DNA from: Cryobacterium sp. BB307
Lineage (GTDB): Bacteria; Actinomycetota; Actinomycetes; Actinomycetales; Microbacteriaceae
Assembly: GCF_012274275.1 (NCBI RefSeq)
Contig: NZ_JAANZA010000001.1
Coordinates: 248,001 to 312,000, forward strand
Direction: 5' to 3'
DNA: 64,000 nt
Below the pieces are notes generated by a model. The model saw only the letters and a list, made by a program, of their open reading frames with translations. It had not been told where the DNA came from and did not search any database. The translations under genes and the position numbers were made by a program. This document shows positions 47,310-55,053 of the stretch, in pieces (the first letter of the stretch is position 1; the number at the start of each line of letters is the position of its first letter).

Positions 47310-48491
47310 ATGATCGACATCGCCCGAGACTCGGCGTTGGGGACATCCGGTGCGAGTGCCCTATTCCAGCTCCTCCGAGACGGACAGCCGCGGACTCGGG
47401 CGGAGCTCGCGACGCTCACCGGCCTGGCCCGCTCCACCATCGCGCTTCGTGTCGATTCGCTCATGCAGCTGGGGCTCATCCGGCCGGTCGGCGAAGCGAT
47501 CTCGACGGGCGGCAGGCCATCGTCCCGGTTCGCTCTCAATCCCGGTGCTCGTGTGGTGCTCGGCGTCGACGTCGGAGCGTCGCACGCGAAGCTCGCCATC
47601 GCGGATCTCGCGGGAACGATCCTCGCCCAGCACGGAGAGCCCCTTCCCGTTGCCGATGGCCCGGAAGCGGTGCTGAGCTGGGTGGTGGATGCCGGACACG
47701 ACCTGCTTGCCGGGCTCGGTCGGGACACCGCCGACTTGATCAGCATCGGCATAGGTCTGCCCGGCCCGGTCGAGTTCAAGACCGGACGCCCGATAAACCC
47801 ACCGATCATGCCCGGCTGGGACAGATTCGACGTGCCCGGATGGGTGCAGCAGCACTGGCCCGTGCCGGTGCTCGTCGACAATGACGTGAACATCTCCGCG
47901 ATCGGCGAACTAGCAACGGCGTGGCCGGATGTCGAGCACCTGATGTTCGTCAAGGTCGCCACCGGTATCGGTGCGGGTGTCGTCTCCGGGGGGCGGCTGC
48001 AGCGTGGCGCGCAGGGCATCGCTGGGGACATCGGGCACGTCCAGATCGCACGCGGCGCAGGGGTGCCGTGTCACTGCGGCAACCGTGGTTGCCTCGAGGC
48101 CATGGCATCCGGCCCAGCGATCGCACGGGGCCTGCGCGACGCGGGTATCGACGTGCAGACCGGTCGCGATGTCGTCGAGCTCGTGAAGCACGGCAACATC
48201 GACGCGGTCCAGGCGGTCCGGCAGGCGGGACGCGACATCGGGGAGGTGTTGACCGCGTGTGTCAGCCTGATCAACCCGTCGATCATCGCCATCGGCGGCG
48301 CCATGGCGCAGGCGGGCGAGCACCTGATCGCCGGTGTCCGCGAGGTGGTGTACGCGCGCTCGATGCCCTTGGCGACCGAGCATCTTGGCATTGTGCAATC
48401 ACGCGCGGGCGAGGATGCCGCGGTGCTCGGGGCGAGCATGCTCGCGATTCACCATGCGCTGTCGCCCGCGAGCATCGACGCTATGGCCTGA
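47310..48491 (+). CDS. ROK-family transcriptional regulator
   Basis: 393 residues: N-terminal winged helix (TRAELATLTGLARSTIALRVDSLMQLGLI) and a ROK sugar-kinase-like domain (GVDVGASHAKLAIADLAG, the zinc site CHCGNRGCLEAMAS). Likely a sugar-sensing repressor rather than a kinase. Divergent from the MocA–RbsA–RbsC–RbsC–SBP–isomerase operon, which it probably controls. ATG at 47310 lies six bases after TTTACT, no ribosome-binding site. Confidence 0.9.
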   Translation: MIDIARDSALGTSGASALFQLLRDGQPRTRAELATLTGLARSTIALRVDSLMQLGLIRPVGEAISTGGRPSSRFALNPGARVVLGVDVGASHAKLAIADLAGTILAQHGEPLPVADGPEAVLSWVVDAGHDLLAGLGRDTADLISIGIGLPGPVEFKTGRPINPPIMPGWDRFDVPGWVQQHWPVPVLVDNDVNISAIGELATAWPDVEHLMFVKVATGIGAGVVSGGRLQRGAQGIAGDIGHVQIARGAGVPCHCGNRGCLEAMASGPAIARGLRDAGIDVQTGRDVVELVKHGNIDAVQAVRQAGRDIGEVLTACVSLINPSIIAIGGAMAQAGEHLIAGVREVVYARSMPLATEHLGIVQSRAGEDAAVLGASMLAIHHALSPASIDAMA

Positions 48492-48546
48492 CACCACGCC
48501 GTGCCGCCGGCGCGGACCGACGGCCGCAAGGCGGCAGAATGGCTAG

Positions 48547-49152
48547 GTGAGTCTCCAGCCCGTCCTCAGCCTCTTCGAGGAGCCTCGGGCGGACCACACG
48601 TCCCGCATCCTGGCCAGCTCGACGGACAGGGTCGCCTGGCTTCGGGCGCGCAGCGTCGGGGTGACCGGAACGGATGTCGCCAAGCTGTCGAGTACGCGCG
48701 CCGTCGCATCAGTCGCCCGCGACAAACTGCTCGGCTCACGGTTCACAGGCAACGCGTTCACCGACCACGGCCGCGCGCGCGAGCCGGAGATCGCACGCTG
48801 GGTGCGCTCGGTGTACGGCATCGACCCGAGCGCGAACCTGTTCCACGCCGACGGGAACCGCCGGCACCTGGCGACGCCGGACGGCATCCGGGTGCGCGAT
48901 GGACGTGTGGAGCTCTCCGAGATCAAGACGACCGCGCGAGCCTGGCGGAGCATCCCGCGCAGCTACCTGCGGCAGGTCTTCTGGCAGCAGTACGTCCTAG
49001 GTGCCGAGCGCACGCTGGTTGTCTGGGAGCAGCACCGGGACTTCGTGCCCATCGACGCCGAGCCTCGCTGCCAATGGGTCGACCGGGACGACAACGAGAT
49101 CCACGTGCTCGTCGGGCTCGCCGACCGGTTGCTGGAGCTGATGCGCGGCTAG
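48547..49152 (+). CDS. YqaJ-like viral recombinase-domain nuclease
   Basis: 201 residues with the PD-(D/E)XK-type exonuclease motifs of the lambda-Exo/YqaJ family: GVTGTDVAKL, HGRAREPEIARWV, ATPDGIRV, VELSEIKTT and QVFWQQYVLGAERTLVVWE. GTG at 48547 is six bases after CAGAAT. No phage genes are nearby, so this appears to be a chromosomal copy. The end of the gene is overlapped by the convergent membrane-protein frame by 156 bases. Confidence 0.85.
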   Translation: MSLQPVLSLFEEPRADHTSRILASSTDRVAWLRARSVGVTGTDVAKLSSTRAVASVARDKLLGSRFTGNAFTDHGRAREPEIARWVRSVYGIDPSANLFHADGNRRHLATPDGIRVRDGRVELSEIKTTARAWRSIPRSYLRQVFWQQYVLGAERTLVVWEQHRDFVPIDAEPRCQWVDRDDNEIHVLVGLADRLLELMRG

Positions 49153-49779
49153 CGTCGTGCGCGCGACCATGGCGCCGAAGGTCGCAAGCCAGAGGATCGC
49201 GATCGTGGTGGCGACCAGCTCGAGGACGCTGCCGACATCGGTGCCGAAGCGCAGCAGCGACAGGATGCCGCCGGTTGCGGCGATGACGGCCACCGCGATG
49301 CCGCTGACGAGCGAGAACCGCGCGATGGCCTTCTGGCCGACCGCGAAGCTCGCCTGCAGCATCGCCCAGCAGGCCGCCGCGAAAGCGAGCACGGCGGCGA
49401 GCGTGTGGGTGAAGTCCTGCACCGTGAAGGTCGGGCCGACTGGCAGCGGGCACCCGCTCGTGCAGGTGACCTGCGACGCGACCAGGAAGAATCCGCACGC
49501 AATCAGCAGGGAGATGGTGGGCGTCCAGGCGCGCAGGATCCGCGGCGACGACCGGATGCGGCGGGCCGCCCAGGCTATGACCGTACCGCCGGCGACGAGC
49601 AGCAGGAGGGCGGCTTCGAACCAGCCGGCGGTGGGCTCGCCCTCCGCGCCGAGCCCGCTCACGTAGACGACCCGGTCGACGGTGAGACGCGCCGCCCAGA
49701 TGATGACGAGGGCCGTAACCACCGCGATGCAGGCGACTCCGACCAGCACGGTCGCGATCAACGGTCGGGTCGGCTGCAC
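48997..49779 (-). CDS. DUF998-like membrane protein
   Basis: 260 residues with about six membrane helices (PLIATVLVGVACIAVVTALVIIWAARL, AALLLLVAGGTVIAWAA, ISLLIACGFFLVASQVTC, …), a layout like DUF998 proteins. GTG at 49779 is six bases after TACGAT and is preferred to the longer frame, which runs through the divergent oxidoreductase. The last ~50 residues are hydrophilic and overlap the yqaJ-like gene on the other strand. Function unknown. Confidence 0.7.
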   Translation of the reverse strand: MQPTRPLIATVLVGVACIAVVTALVIIWAARLTVDRVVYVSGLGAEGEPTAGWFEAALLLLVAGGTVIAWAARRIRSSPRILRAWTPTISLLIACGFFLVASQVTCTSGCPLPVGPTFTVQDFTHTLAAVLAFAAACWAMLQASFAVGQKAIARFSLVSGIAVAVIAATGGILSLLRFGTDVGSVLELVATTIAILWLATFGAMVARTTLAAHQLQQPVGEPDEHVDLVVVPVDPLAARLGVDGHEVPVLLPDNQRALGT

Positions 49780-49785
49780 CGCACC

Positions 49786-49791
49786 ATCGTA
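49786..49791 (-). promoter_or_regulatory. -10 box for the DUF998-like gene
   Basis: TACGAT, six bases before GTG 49779. Lies 11 bases from the divergent TACCGT box of the oxidoreductase. Confidence 0.5.
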
Positions 49792-49802
49792 ACGACGGCG
49801 GG

Positions 49803-49808
49803 TACCGT
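49803..49808 (+). promoter_or_regulatory. -10 box for the oxidoreductase gene
   Basis: TACCGT, six bases before ATG 49815. Confidence 0.5.
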
Positions 49809-49814
49809 GGAGAA

Positions 49815-50771
49815 ATGACCGAGATGCGCGCGATGGTGATCGAACAGACCGGCGGGCCGGAGGCGCTGCGTGTTGCAGCGATCCCGCGCCCGAAGCAGGC
49901 GATCGGCGAGCTGATCGTGAAGGTGACCGCCGCCGGGGTGAACCCGATCGATGCAAAGACCAGGGCTGGCCGCGGAGCGGCCGGGCTGATCGAGGCGTGG
50001 CCCGTGGTGCTGGGTGTTGACGTCGCCGGGGTCGTGGAGACGCCCGCGTACGACACGCATCCGCTGCAGCCCGGCGACGAGGTGTTCGGAATCATCACCG
50101 TGCCGCGGGCCAGCGGGTCCTACGCCGAGTATGTCGCGGTGCCGTCGACCGCGGTCGCTCGGAAGCCGCAGACTCTCAGCCTGACGCACGCCGCCGCGCT
50201 GCCGTGTGCGGCGCTGACCGCGTGGGGCGCTGTCGTCGACGTCGGCAAGGTGAAGCGCGGCGACAGGGTGCTCATCCACGCTGGCGCCGGAGGGGTCGGG
50301 CATCTGGCCGTGCAGCTCGCGCATCACGCCGGCGCACACGTTATCACCACGGCTTCGCAGCGGAATGCCGATTGGTTGATGGAGCTGGGGGCCGACCAGG
50401 TCATCGATTACGCGAGCACCCGCTTCGAGGAGGAGACGCACGGCATCGACGTCGTGATCGACCTCATCGGCAATGTGAAGGACGACACCGGTTCGCGTTC
50501 ACTGTCAGTTCTGCGGCCGGGCGGGCTGATCATCAACGTGCCAACCGCGAGCTGGCCGACCTACCGGGACGAGGCTGAAGCGCTCGGGATGCGCGCGTCG
50601 AACCTGCGCGCCATCCCGGATGGGTCGACGCTGGACGCGATCGCCGCGATGATCGACGCCGGTGACCTGCGGGTGCACATCGACCGGGAGTTCCCGCTCG
50701 AGGAGGCGGCCGACGCGCACCGCGCGATCGAGTCGGGGCACACGCGCGGCAAGATCGTGCTGACCGTCTGA
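49815..50771 (+). CDS. Quinone oxidoreductase-like MDR protein (no zinc)
   Basis: 318 residues of the zinc-independent medium-chain reductase group: VTAAGVNPIDAKTRAGRG, LGVDVAGVV, and the NADPH motif GAGGVGHLAVQLAHHAGAHVI. The cysteine/histidine zinc ligands of alcohol dehydrogenases are absent. ATG at 49815 follows a TACCGT box by six bases. Substrate unknown. Confidence 0.88.
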   Translation: MTEMRAMVIEQTGGPEALRVAAIPRPKQAIGELIVKVTAAGVNPIDAKTRAGRGAAGLIEAWPVVLGVDVAGVVETPAYDTHPLQPGDEVFGIITVPRASGSYAEYVAVPSTAVARKPQTLSLTHAAALPCAALTAWGAVVDVGKVKRGDRVLIHAGAGGVGHLAVQLAHHAGAHVITTASQRNADWLMELGADQVIDYASTRFEEETHGIDVVIDLIGNVKDDTGSRSLSVLRPGGLIINVPTASWPTYRDEAEALGMRASNLRAIPDGSTLDAIAAMIDAGDLRVHIDREFPLEEAADAHRAIESGHTRGKIVLTV

Positions 50772-50789
50772 CCTCCCCCCAAGCAGCGC

Positions 50790-50833
50790 TTTGTGCCAAA
50801 GGCAAGGGAACGTTCGCTTGCTTGTGGCACAAA
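50790..50833. repeat. TTTGTGCCA hairpin between convergent genes
   Basis: Arms of 17 bases (TTTGTGCCAAAGGCAAG and CTTGCTTGTGGCACAAA) pair at 15 positions around a 10-base loop. Located between the oxidoreductase (ends 50771) and the GNAT gene (ends 50843). No T-tract. Could end transcription both ways or be a palindromic repeat. Confidence 0.65.
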
Positions 50834-50842
50834 CCTCTGCGG

Positions 50843-51361
50843 TCAGAGGGTGAGGGCGCGCACGAAGTCGTGCTCGACCGCGTCGCCGACGCGGAACCGC
50901 TTGGTGCCGACGACCACGAAGCCGCTCTTGTCGTAGAACCGGTTCGCGCGCGCGTTCTGCTGGTTCACGCCGAGCCAGACCGTGCGCGCCCCGCGCGCCC
51001 GAGCGGCATCAACGGAGGCGGCCATCAGGGTCGGCGCCGTCCCTGTACCGTGCGCCGAAGGCAGCGTGTAGCACTTGCTCAGTTCGACCGTCGGCCGCTC
51101 GGTGACTGCCGAGGCGACATCCGGATCCTGCGGCTCACCGGCGACGAGCATGGTGTAGCCGGCCGGCTGCCCGCCCACCTCCGCGATGAGCAGGTCGCGC
51201 TGTGGGTCGGCGAGGTACTCGCGGAACCGCGCGGCGGAGAGGTGTTCGGCAATGAACACGTCGATGTTCGCCTGCGTCATGCCGGGAGGGCAGGCGAGAG
51301 CGAACGTTGCCGCGGCGAGCTCGTGCAGCACCTGCGCGTCGGCGTCCGTGGCCCGGCGCAC
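50843..51361 (-). CDS. GNAT-family N-acetyltransferase
   Basis: 172 residues with the GNAT core: VRRATDADAQVLHELA at the start, DLLIAEVGGQPAGYTML, the acetyl-CoA loop SAHGTGTAPTLMAASVDAARARG and ANRFYDKSGFVVVG. GTG at 51361 has GGAG five bases upstream and begins at the domain; longer forms (51400, 51415) would draw residues from the palindromic repeat. Substrate unknown. Confidence 0.85.
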   Translation of the reverse strand: MRRATDADAQVLHELAAATFALACPPGMTQANIDVFIAEHLSAARFREYLADPQRDLLIAEVGGQPAGYTMLVAGEPQDPDVASAVTERPTVELSKCYTLPSAHGTGTAPTLMAASVDAARARGARTVWLGVNQQNARANRFYDKSGFVVVGTKRFRVGDAVEHDFVRALTL

Positions 51362-51370
51362 CCGTGCTCC

Positions 51371-51452
51371 GGAAAATGCAGGAGATTCGGCCCGATTCAT
51401 GGTGTTTTCAAGCATATGGGCGCCACACGGCACCCCATCTCCTGCATTTTCA
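51371..51452. repeat. 82-bp palindromic element, copy B
   Basis: Begins GGAAAATGCAGGAGA and ends TCTCCTGCATTTTCA; the arms pair almost perfectly. One end supplies the TGA stop of the upstream gene (51450–51452) and the other abuts the ribosome-binding site of the GNAT gene. Confidence 0.85.
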
Positions 51453-51800
51453 GACGGGCACGAGCGTTGGAACCGTCTCGTCGGGCGCGCGGTCAGCGGT
51501 TGTCACTGCGACGCGGTCAGGTGTTGATGCCGGTGCGGGCGCGGATGCCCGGAAGCGCACGAACCAGGCCAGCATGAGTACGGATGCGGTCACGTAGAAG
51601 CCGTGGAGGAGCCAGATCGGCCCGAGCGGGAGGCTGAACACGTACACCGAGTGCACCAGGTTGGCGACGTTCGTCATCGCGAGGTACGAGAAACTGTAAG
51701 AGCTGAGGTCCTTGGTGCGCACCGCCTTGACGAGCATCGGCAGCATGCTCGTCGCAAAGAGCAGTGTCGAGACGCTGCCGGCGATCAGTGGAAGGTTCAT
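51450..51800 (-). CDS. PQ-loop/SemiSWEET-like small membrane protein
   Basis: 116 residues with three membrane helices in a SemiSWEET-like layout (AGSVSTLLFATSMLPMLVKAVRTKDLSSYS, LAMTNVANLVHSVYVFSL, IWLLHGFYVTASVLMLAWF) and a hydrophilic tail. Possibly a small sugar or metabolite carrier acting as a dimer. ATG is seven bases after TAGCGT. The stop codon TGA is the first triplet of palindromic element B. Confidence 0.78.
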   Translation of the reverse strand: MNLPLIAGSVSTLLFATSMLPMLVKAVRTKDLSSYSFSYLAMTNVANLVHSVYVFSLPLGPIWLLHGFYVTASVLMLAWFVRFRASAPAPASTPDRVAVTTADRAPDETVPTLVPV

Positions 51801-51807
51801 GCGCTCA

Positions 51808-51813
51808 ACGCTA
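51808..51813 (-). promoter_or_regulatory. -10 box before the SemiSWEET-like gene
   Basis: TAGCGT on the minus strand, seven bases before the ATG at 51800. Confidence 0.45.
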
Positions 51814-51845
51814 GGAACCTACCGGCCGCGCACCAATCGGCCCTT

Positions 51846-51878
51846 TGACCCATTTCGCCTGAGCCGACAAATGGGTCA
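51846..51878. repeat. TGACCCATTT hairpin after the LuxR gene
   Basis: Perfect 10-bp arms TGACCCATTT/AAATGGGTCA around a 13-base loop, two bases from the LuxR stop codon at 51881. Markedly AT-richer than the surroundings. Confidence 0.65.
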
Positions 51879-51880
51879 TT

Positions 51881-53530
51881 TTATGCAGGCGGCCGGTCGG
51901 CTCCGACGAGCTGGTGTTCATACGCGTACGCCGTCGCGGCGGAGCGAGTCGACAGCCCCAGTTTGGCGAAGATATTGCTGAGGTGACGCGCCACGGTCTT
52001 CTCGCTCAGGTACAGCTGTGCGGCGATCGCCTTGTTCGTCATCCCCTCCGAGACGAGCCGGAGCACGTCGACCTCGCGCGCCGTGAGCGAGCCGTCCGCT
52101 CCGTGCGTTGGCTGGTCCGCCGCCTTCAGATCCGCCAGCGCCTGCACCGCCCCGAGCTCGGCCAGGATGTCCCGCGCGGCCTCGAGGTGCATGGCCGCGG
52201 TGTCTTCGTCACCGACCGCCCGGAATGCCCGCGCCACCAGCATCCGGCAGCGTGCCTCGTCGTACGGTGCGTCGAGGTCCAACCAGAGCCGCAAAGCCGC
52301 CCTCAGCCGTGCCAACGACTGTGGGCCTTCGCCCTCGGCCAGCAGCACCGCCCCGTCAACGGTGTGTGCGGTCGCCACCAGAAACGGAAGCGGATGCGCC
52401 TCGGCCACGCCCACCAGTTCATCCGCGGCGAGCCGCGCTCCGGCGAGGTCACCCACGGCCAGCGCGATCTCGGCTATCGCCGGCAGCAGGCCGCGGCGGA
52501 TGCCCGGGTCCGCCAGGTCGGCGCACCGCCCGATCAGCTCGCGCGCGTTGGCCGCCCTGCCCTGGGCTAGGCGCAATAGGGCAAGACCCGGCTGCGGGTC
52601 GGTGCCGAACCGCGCCGCGCGCACGAACGACTCCTCAGCGTCGATCAGTTCGCCGCGCAACCGCAGGATCTCACCGCACTCGTAGTAGGCGTCGAATCCC
52701 GCCATCCGGTCACCGCGCAAGTAGAGGTCCTCGGCCAGGTGGGCGGCGGCAAGGGCCTCATCCCAGGCTCCGTGCAAACGGAACAACGTCGCCCGGTGCG
52801 CGTGGCACTCCCCACTGAACACCACCGCATCCGGCTGGCTGGAACACCAGTGATCGAGGGCGGCGGTCCAGGTCCGCGCCCGCTGCACGTCGAACGCCAA
52901 ATGGCAGGTGTAGACGACCGCGCAGTAGACGAGGCCGGATGCGATCGGAGACACCTCACCGGTCGTCACCGCGACAAGCGCCTCATCAAGCATGGTGAGG
53001 CCTCGCCCGGTGTCACCGGTCGCGACGAGAGCCTGACCCTGACCGAGCCGACCGAGCGCGGAGAGGTCCGTATCGCCGTAGTCGTCGCCGAGTTGCGCAG
53101 CCAGCGCGAACGGCCGGGCGGCATCCTCGACGCGCCCGCCGTACAGCCCGCCGAGACCCTCCGCCAGGTGCGAGAACCCGCGCAGTTCGGGTTGGTCGGG
53201 GTGCTGCTCGGCGATTCGGTCGCCTCGCGCGAGCCAGCCGGCCGCCCGCGCGAGTTCGCCGGTGGCCATCAGCTGCAGGCCGATCCAGCCTGCAGTGCGT
53301 ACCGCCTTGCGCACGTCACCGTCGGCGGCGAACCGTTGGTGGGCGACGGTGAGCAGGTCCATGCCGTCCTCGAACTCGCCGACCATCAGCACAGAGGTCG
53401 CGAGGCGGACGAAATCCTCCGGCTCGAGGTCACCGGCCTCGCGGGCCCCCTCGTACGCGGATCGCGCGTCAGCCCACCGGCGCTGCGCATACGCGGCTCG
53501 GCCATTCACCAGGTCGGTCGACGGTGTCAT
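51881..53530 (-). CDS. LuxR-family regulator with TPR-like region
   Basis: 549 residues: long alpha-helical, TPR-like N-terminal part (NGRAAYAQRRWADARSAYEGAREAG, AHRATLFRLHGAWDEALAAAHLAEDLYLRGDRMAG) and a LuxR helix-turn-helix (LTAREVDVLRLVSEGMTNKAIAAQLYLSEKTVARHLSNIFAKL). No receiver or NTPase motif is seen. Same architecture as the regulator at 36–37.7 kb. Target unknown. Confidence 0.85.
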   Translation of the reverse strand: MTPSTDLVNGRAAYAQRRWADARSAYEGAREAGDLEPEDFVRLATSVLMVGEFEDGMDLLTVAHQRFAADGDVRKAVRTAGWIGLQLMATGELARAAGWLARGDRIAEQHPDQPELRGFSHLAEGLGGLYGGRVEDAARPFALAAQLGDDYGDTDLSALGRLGQGQALVATGDTGRGLTMLDEALVAVTTGEVSPIASGLVYCAVVYTCHLAFDVQRARTWTAALDHWCSSQPDAVVFSGECHAHRATLFRLHGAWDEALAAAHLAEDLYLRGDRMAGFDAYYECGEILRLRGELIDAEESFVRAARFGTDPQPGLALLRLAQGRAANARELIGRCADLADPGIRRGLLPAIAEIALAVGDLAGARLAADELVGVAEAHPLPFLVATAHTVDGAVLLAEGEGPQSLARLRAALRLWLDLDAPYDEARCRMLVARAFRAVGDEDTAAMHLEAARDILAELGAVQALADLKAADQPTHGADGSLTAREVDVLRLVSEGMTNKAIAAQLYLSEKTVARHLSNIFAKLGLSTRSAATAYAYEHQLVGADRPPA

Positions 53531-53583
53531 GGGCGTGGGGCGGGACTGTCCCGTCGTTATGCGTCAGGCTACGCCCGCCCGGC

Positions 53584-53665
53584 TGAAAATGCAGGAGAAG
53601 CAGCACGAATACGGGCATCCTGACGCAGAACCGCGCGAAAACGGCCCGATCTCCTTCACTTGTCG
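53584..53665. repeat. 82-bp palindromic element, copy C (one degraded end)
   Basis: Left end TGAAAATGCAGGAGA is identical to copy A over 14 bases; the right end keeps ATCTCCTTC at the expected distance (one base shorter) but then diverges. Lies between the LuxR gene and the rplA terminator. Confidence 0.7.
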
Positions 53666-53682
53666 AGTGCGGGCGGATACGC

Positions 53683-53715
53683 GAAAGGCCCGCTCCACGA
53701 GGGAACGGGCCTTTC
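53683..53715 (-). terminator. Terminator after rplA
   Basis: GAAAGGCCCG and CGGGCCTTTC pair around a 13-base loop; the descending arm ends CCTTTC on the minus strand. Lies 14 bases after the rplA stop. Confidence 0.75.
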
Positions 53716-53729
53716 GATGCTGATGGCGT

Positions 53730-54419
53730 CTAGATGGACGCGGTGTCCAGCGGGATGCCGGGGCCGAAGGTGGTGGCCACGGTGCCCTTGAGCACGTAGC
53801 GTCCCTTCGAGGAAGCCGGCTTCGCGCGCATGATCTCGTCCAGCGCAGCCTTCGCGTTCTCCGCGAGCTGGTCCGCGCCGAAGGACGCCTTGCCGACCAC
53901 GAAGTGCACGTTGGCGTGCTTGTCGACGCGGAACTCGATCTTTCCGCCCTTGATGTCCGAAACGGCCTTCGCCGGGTCGGGGGTCACGGTTCCGGTCTTC
54001 GGGTTCGGCATGAGGCCACGGGGACCGAGCACCTTACCGAGGCGTCCGACCTGCCCCATGAGCTCTGGGGTGGAGACGGCCGCGTCGAAATCGGTGTAGC
54101 CGCCGGCAACCTTCTCGATGAGCTCGGCGCCGCCGACCTCGTCAGCGCCCGCCTCGCGAGCAGCCTCCGCCGCCGGGCCGGTCGCGAATACGATGACGCG
54201 CGCGGTCTTACCGGTGCCGTGCGGCAGGATGACGGTGCCGCGCACCATCTGGTCGGCCTTCCGCGGGTCGACGCCGAGCTTCAGCGCGACCTCGACGGTC
54301 GAGTCGAACTTGCCCGAACCGGTCTCCTTCGCAAGGGCGACAGCCTCCGCGGGGGTGTAGTACTTGCCCGGCTCGATCTTCTCGACCGCGGCGCGGTACG
54401 CCTTGGACTTCTGTGCCAT
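53730..54419 (-). CDS. rplA: 50S ribosomal protein L1
   Basis: 229 residues with the L1 signature region ([38 protein letters not shown]). Part of the L1 stalk. ATG has AGGAG upstream. Second gene of rplK-rplA, 102 bases after rplK. Confidence 0.98.
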   Translation of the reverse strand: MAQKSKAYRAAVEKIEPGKYYTPAEAVALAKETGSGKFDSTVEVALKLGVDPRKADQMVRGTVILPHGTGKTARVIVFATGPAAEAAREAGADEVGGAELIEKVAGGYTDFDAAVSTPELMGQVGRLGKVLGPRGLMPNPKTGTVTPDPAKAVSDIKGGKIEFRVDKHANVHFVVGKASFGADQLAENAKAALDEIMRAKPASSKGRYVLKGTVATTFGPGIPLDTASI

Positions 54420-54521
54420 TTCAGTTCTCCTGTGATGAGTTCGCGGTGTCGTGAGCCTGGCTGGCTCTCCCGCTTCGGTGACGGTGAGTCACCGGATGAA
54501 TGTGGGAAGGATGCCTGGAAT

Positions 54522-54953
54522 TCAGGCGTCGACAGTGATGCCCATGCTGCGGGCGGTGCCGGCGATAATCTTCTCTGCGGCCTCGACGTCGTTGGCGTTG
54601 AGGTCGGCCAGCTTCGTCTCGGCGATCTGGCGCAGCGCGTCCTTCGACAGCTTGCCCACCTTGGCGGTGTGCGGGGTCGCGGAGCCCTTGCCGACGCCCG
54701 CGGCCTTCTTGATGAGCTCACTGGCCGGCGGGGTCTTGAGGATGAACGTGAACGAACGGTCCTCGTAGACGGTGATCTCCACCGGGATGACGTTGCCGCG
54801 CTGCGACTCGGTCGCGGCGTTGTACGCCTTGCAGAACTCCATGATGTTGACGCCGTGCTGACCCAGCGCCGGACCGATCGGCGGTGCGGGGTTGGCGGCG
54901 CCGGCCTGGATCTGAAGCTTGATCAGACCCGTAACCTTCTTCTTCGGTGCCAT
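54522..54953 (-). CDS. rplK: 50S ribosomal protein L11
   Basis: 143 residues ([37 protein letters not shown]). Binds 23S rRNA at the GTPase centre. Follows nusG; the 100-base gap holds two small hairpins. Confidence 0.98.
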   Translation of the reverse strand: MAPKKKVTGLIKLQIQAGAANPAPPIGPALGQHGVNIMEFCKAYNAATESQRGNVIPVEITVYEDRSFTFILKTPPASELIKKAAGVGKGSATPHTAKVGKLSKDALRQIAETKLADLNANDVEAAEKIIAGTARSMGITVDA

Positions 54954-55034
54954 TTCCTTTTCCTTCTTTCGTGCATCCGGTCACGGACGCGCTTCCACGA
55001 ACCAGGCAACTCCTGGCAGTGGTCGTTGGGGGAA

Positions 55035-55051
55035 CCTGTAGATCTTACAGG
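55035..55051 (-). other. Small hairpin after nusG
   Basis: CCTGTA and TACAGG pair around five bases directly after the nusG stop; a second CCAGG/CCTGG hairpin follows. No T-tract, so a processing or leader element before rplK is likelier than a terminator. Confidence 0.4.
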
Positions 55052-55053
55052 AA

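Noticed and set aside
48547-49152. Prophage remnant suggested by the YqaJ recombinase domain
   Set aside because: No integrase, structural or other phage genes nearby, and this family occurs as ordinary chromosomal genes in actinobacteria.
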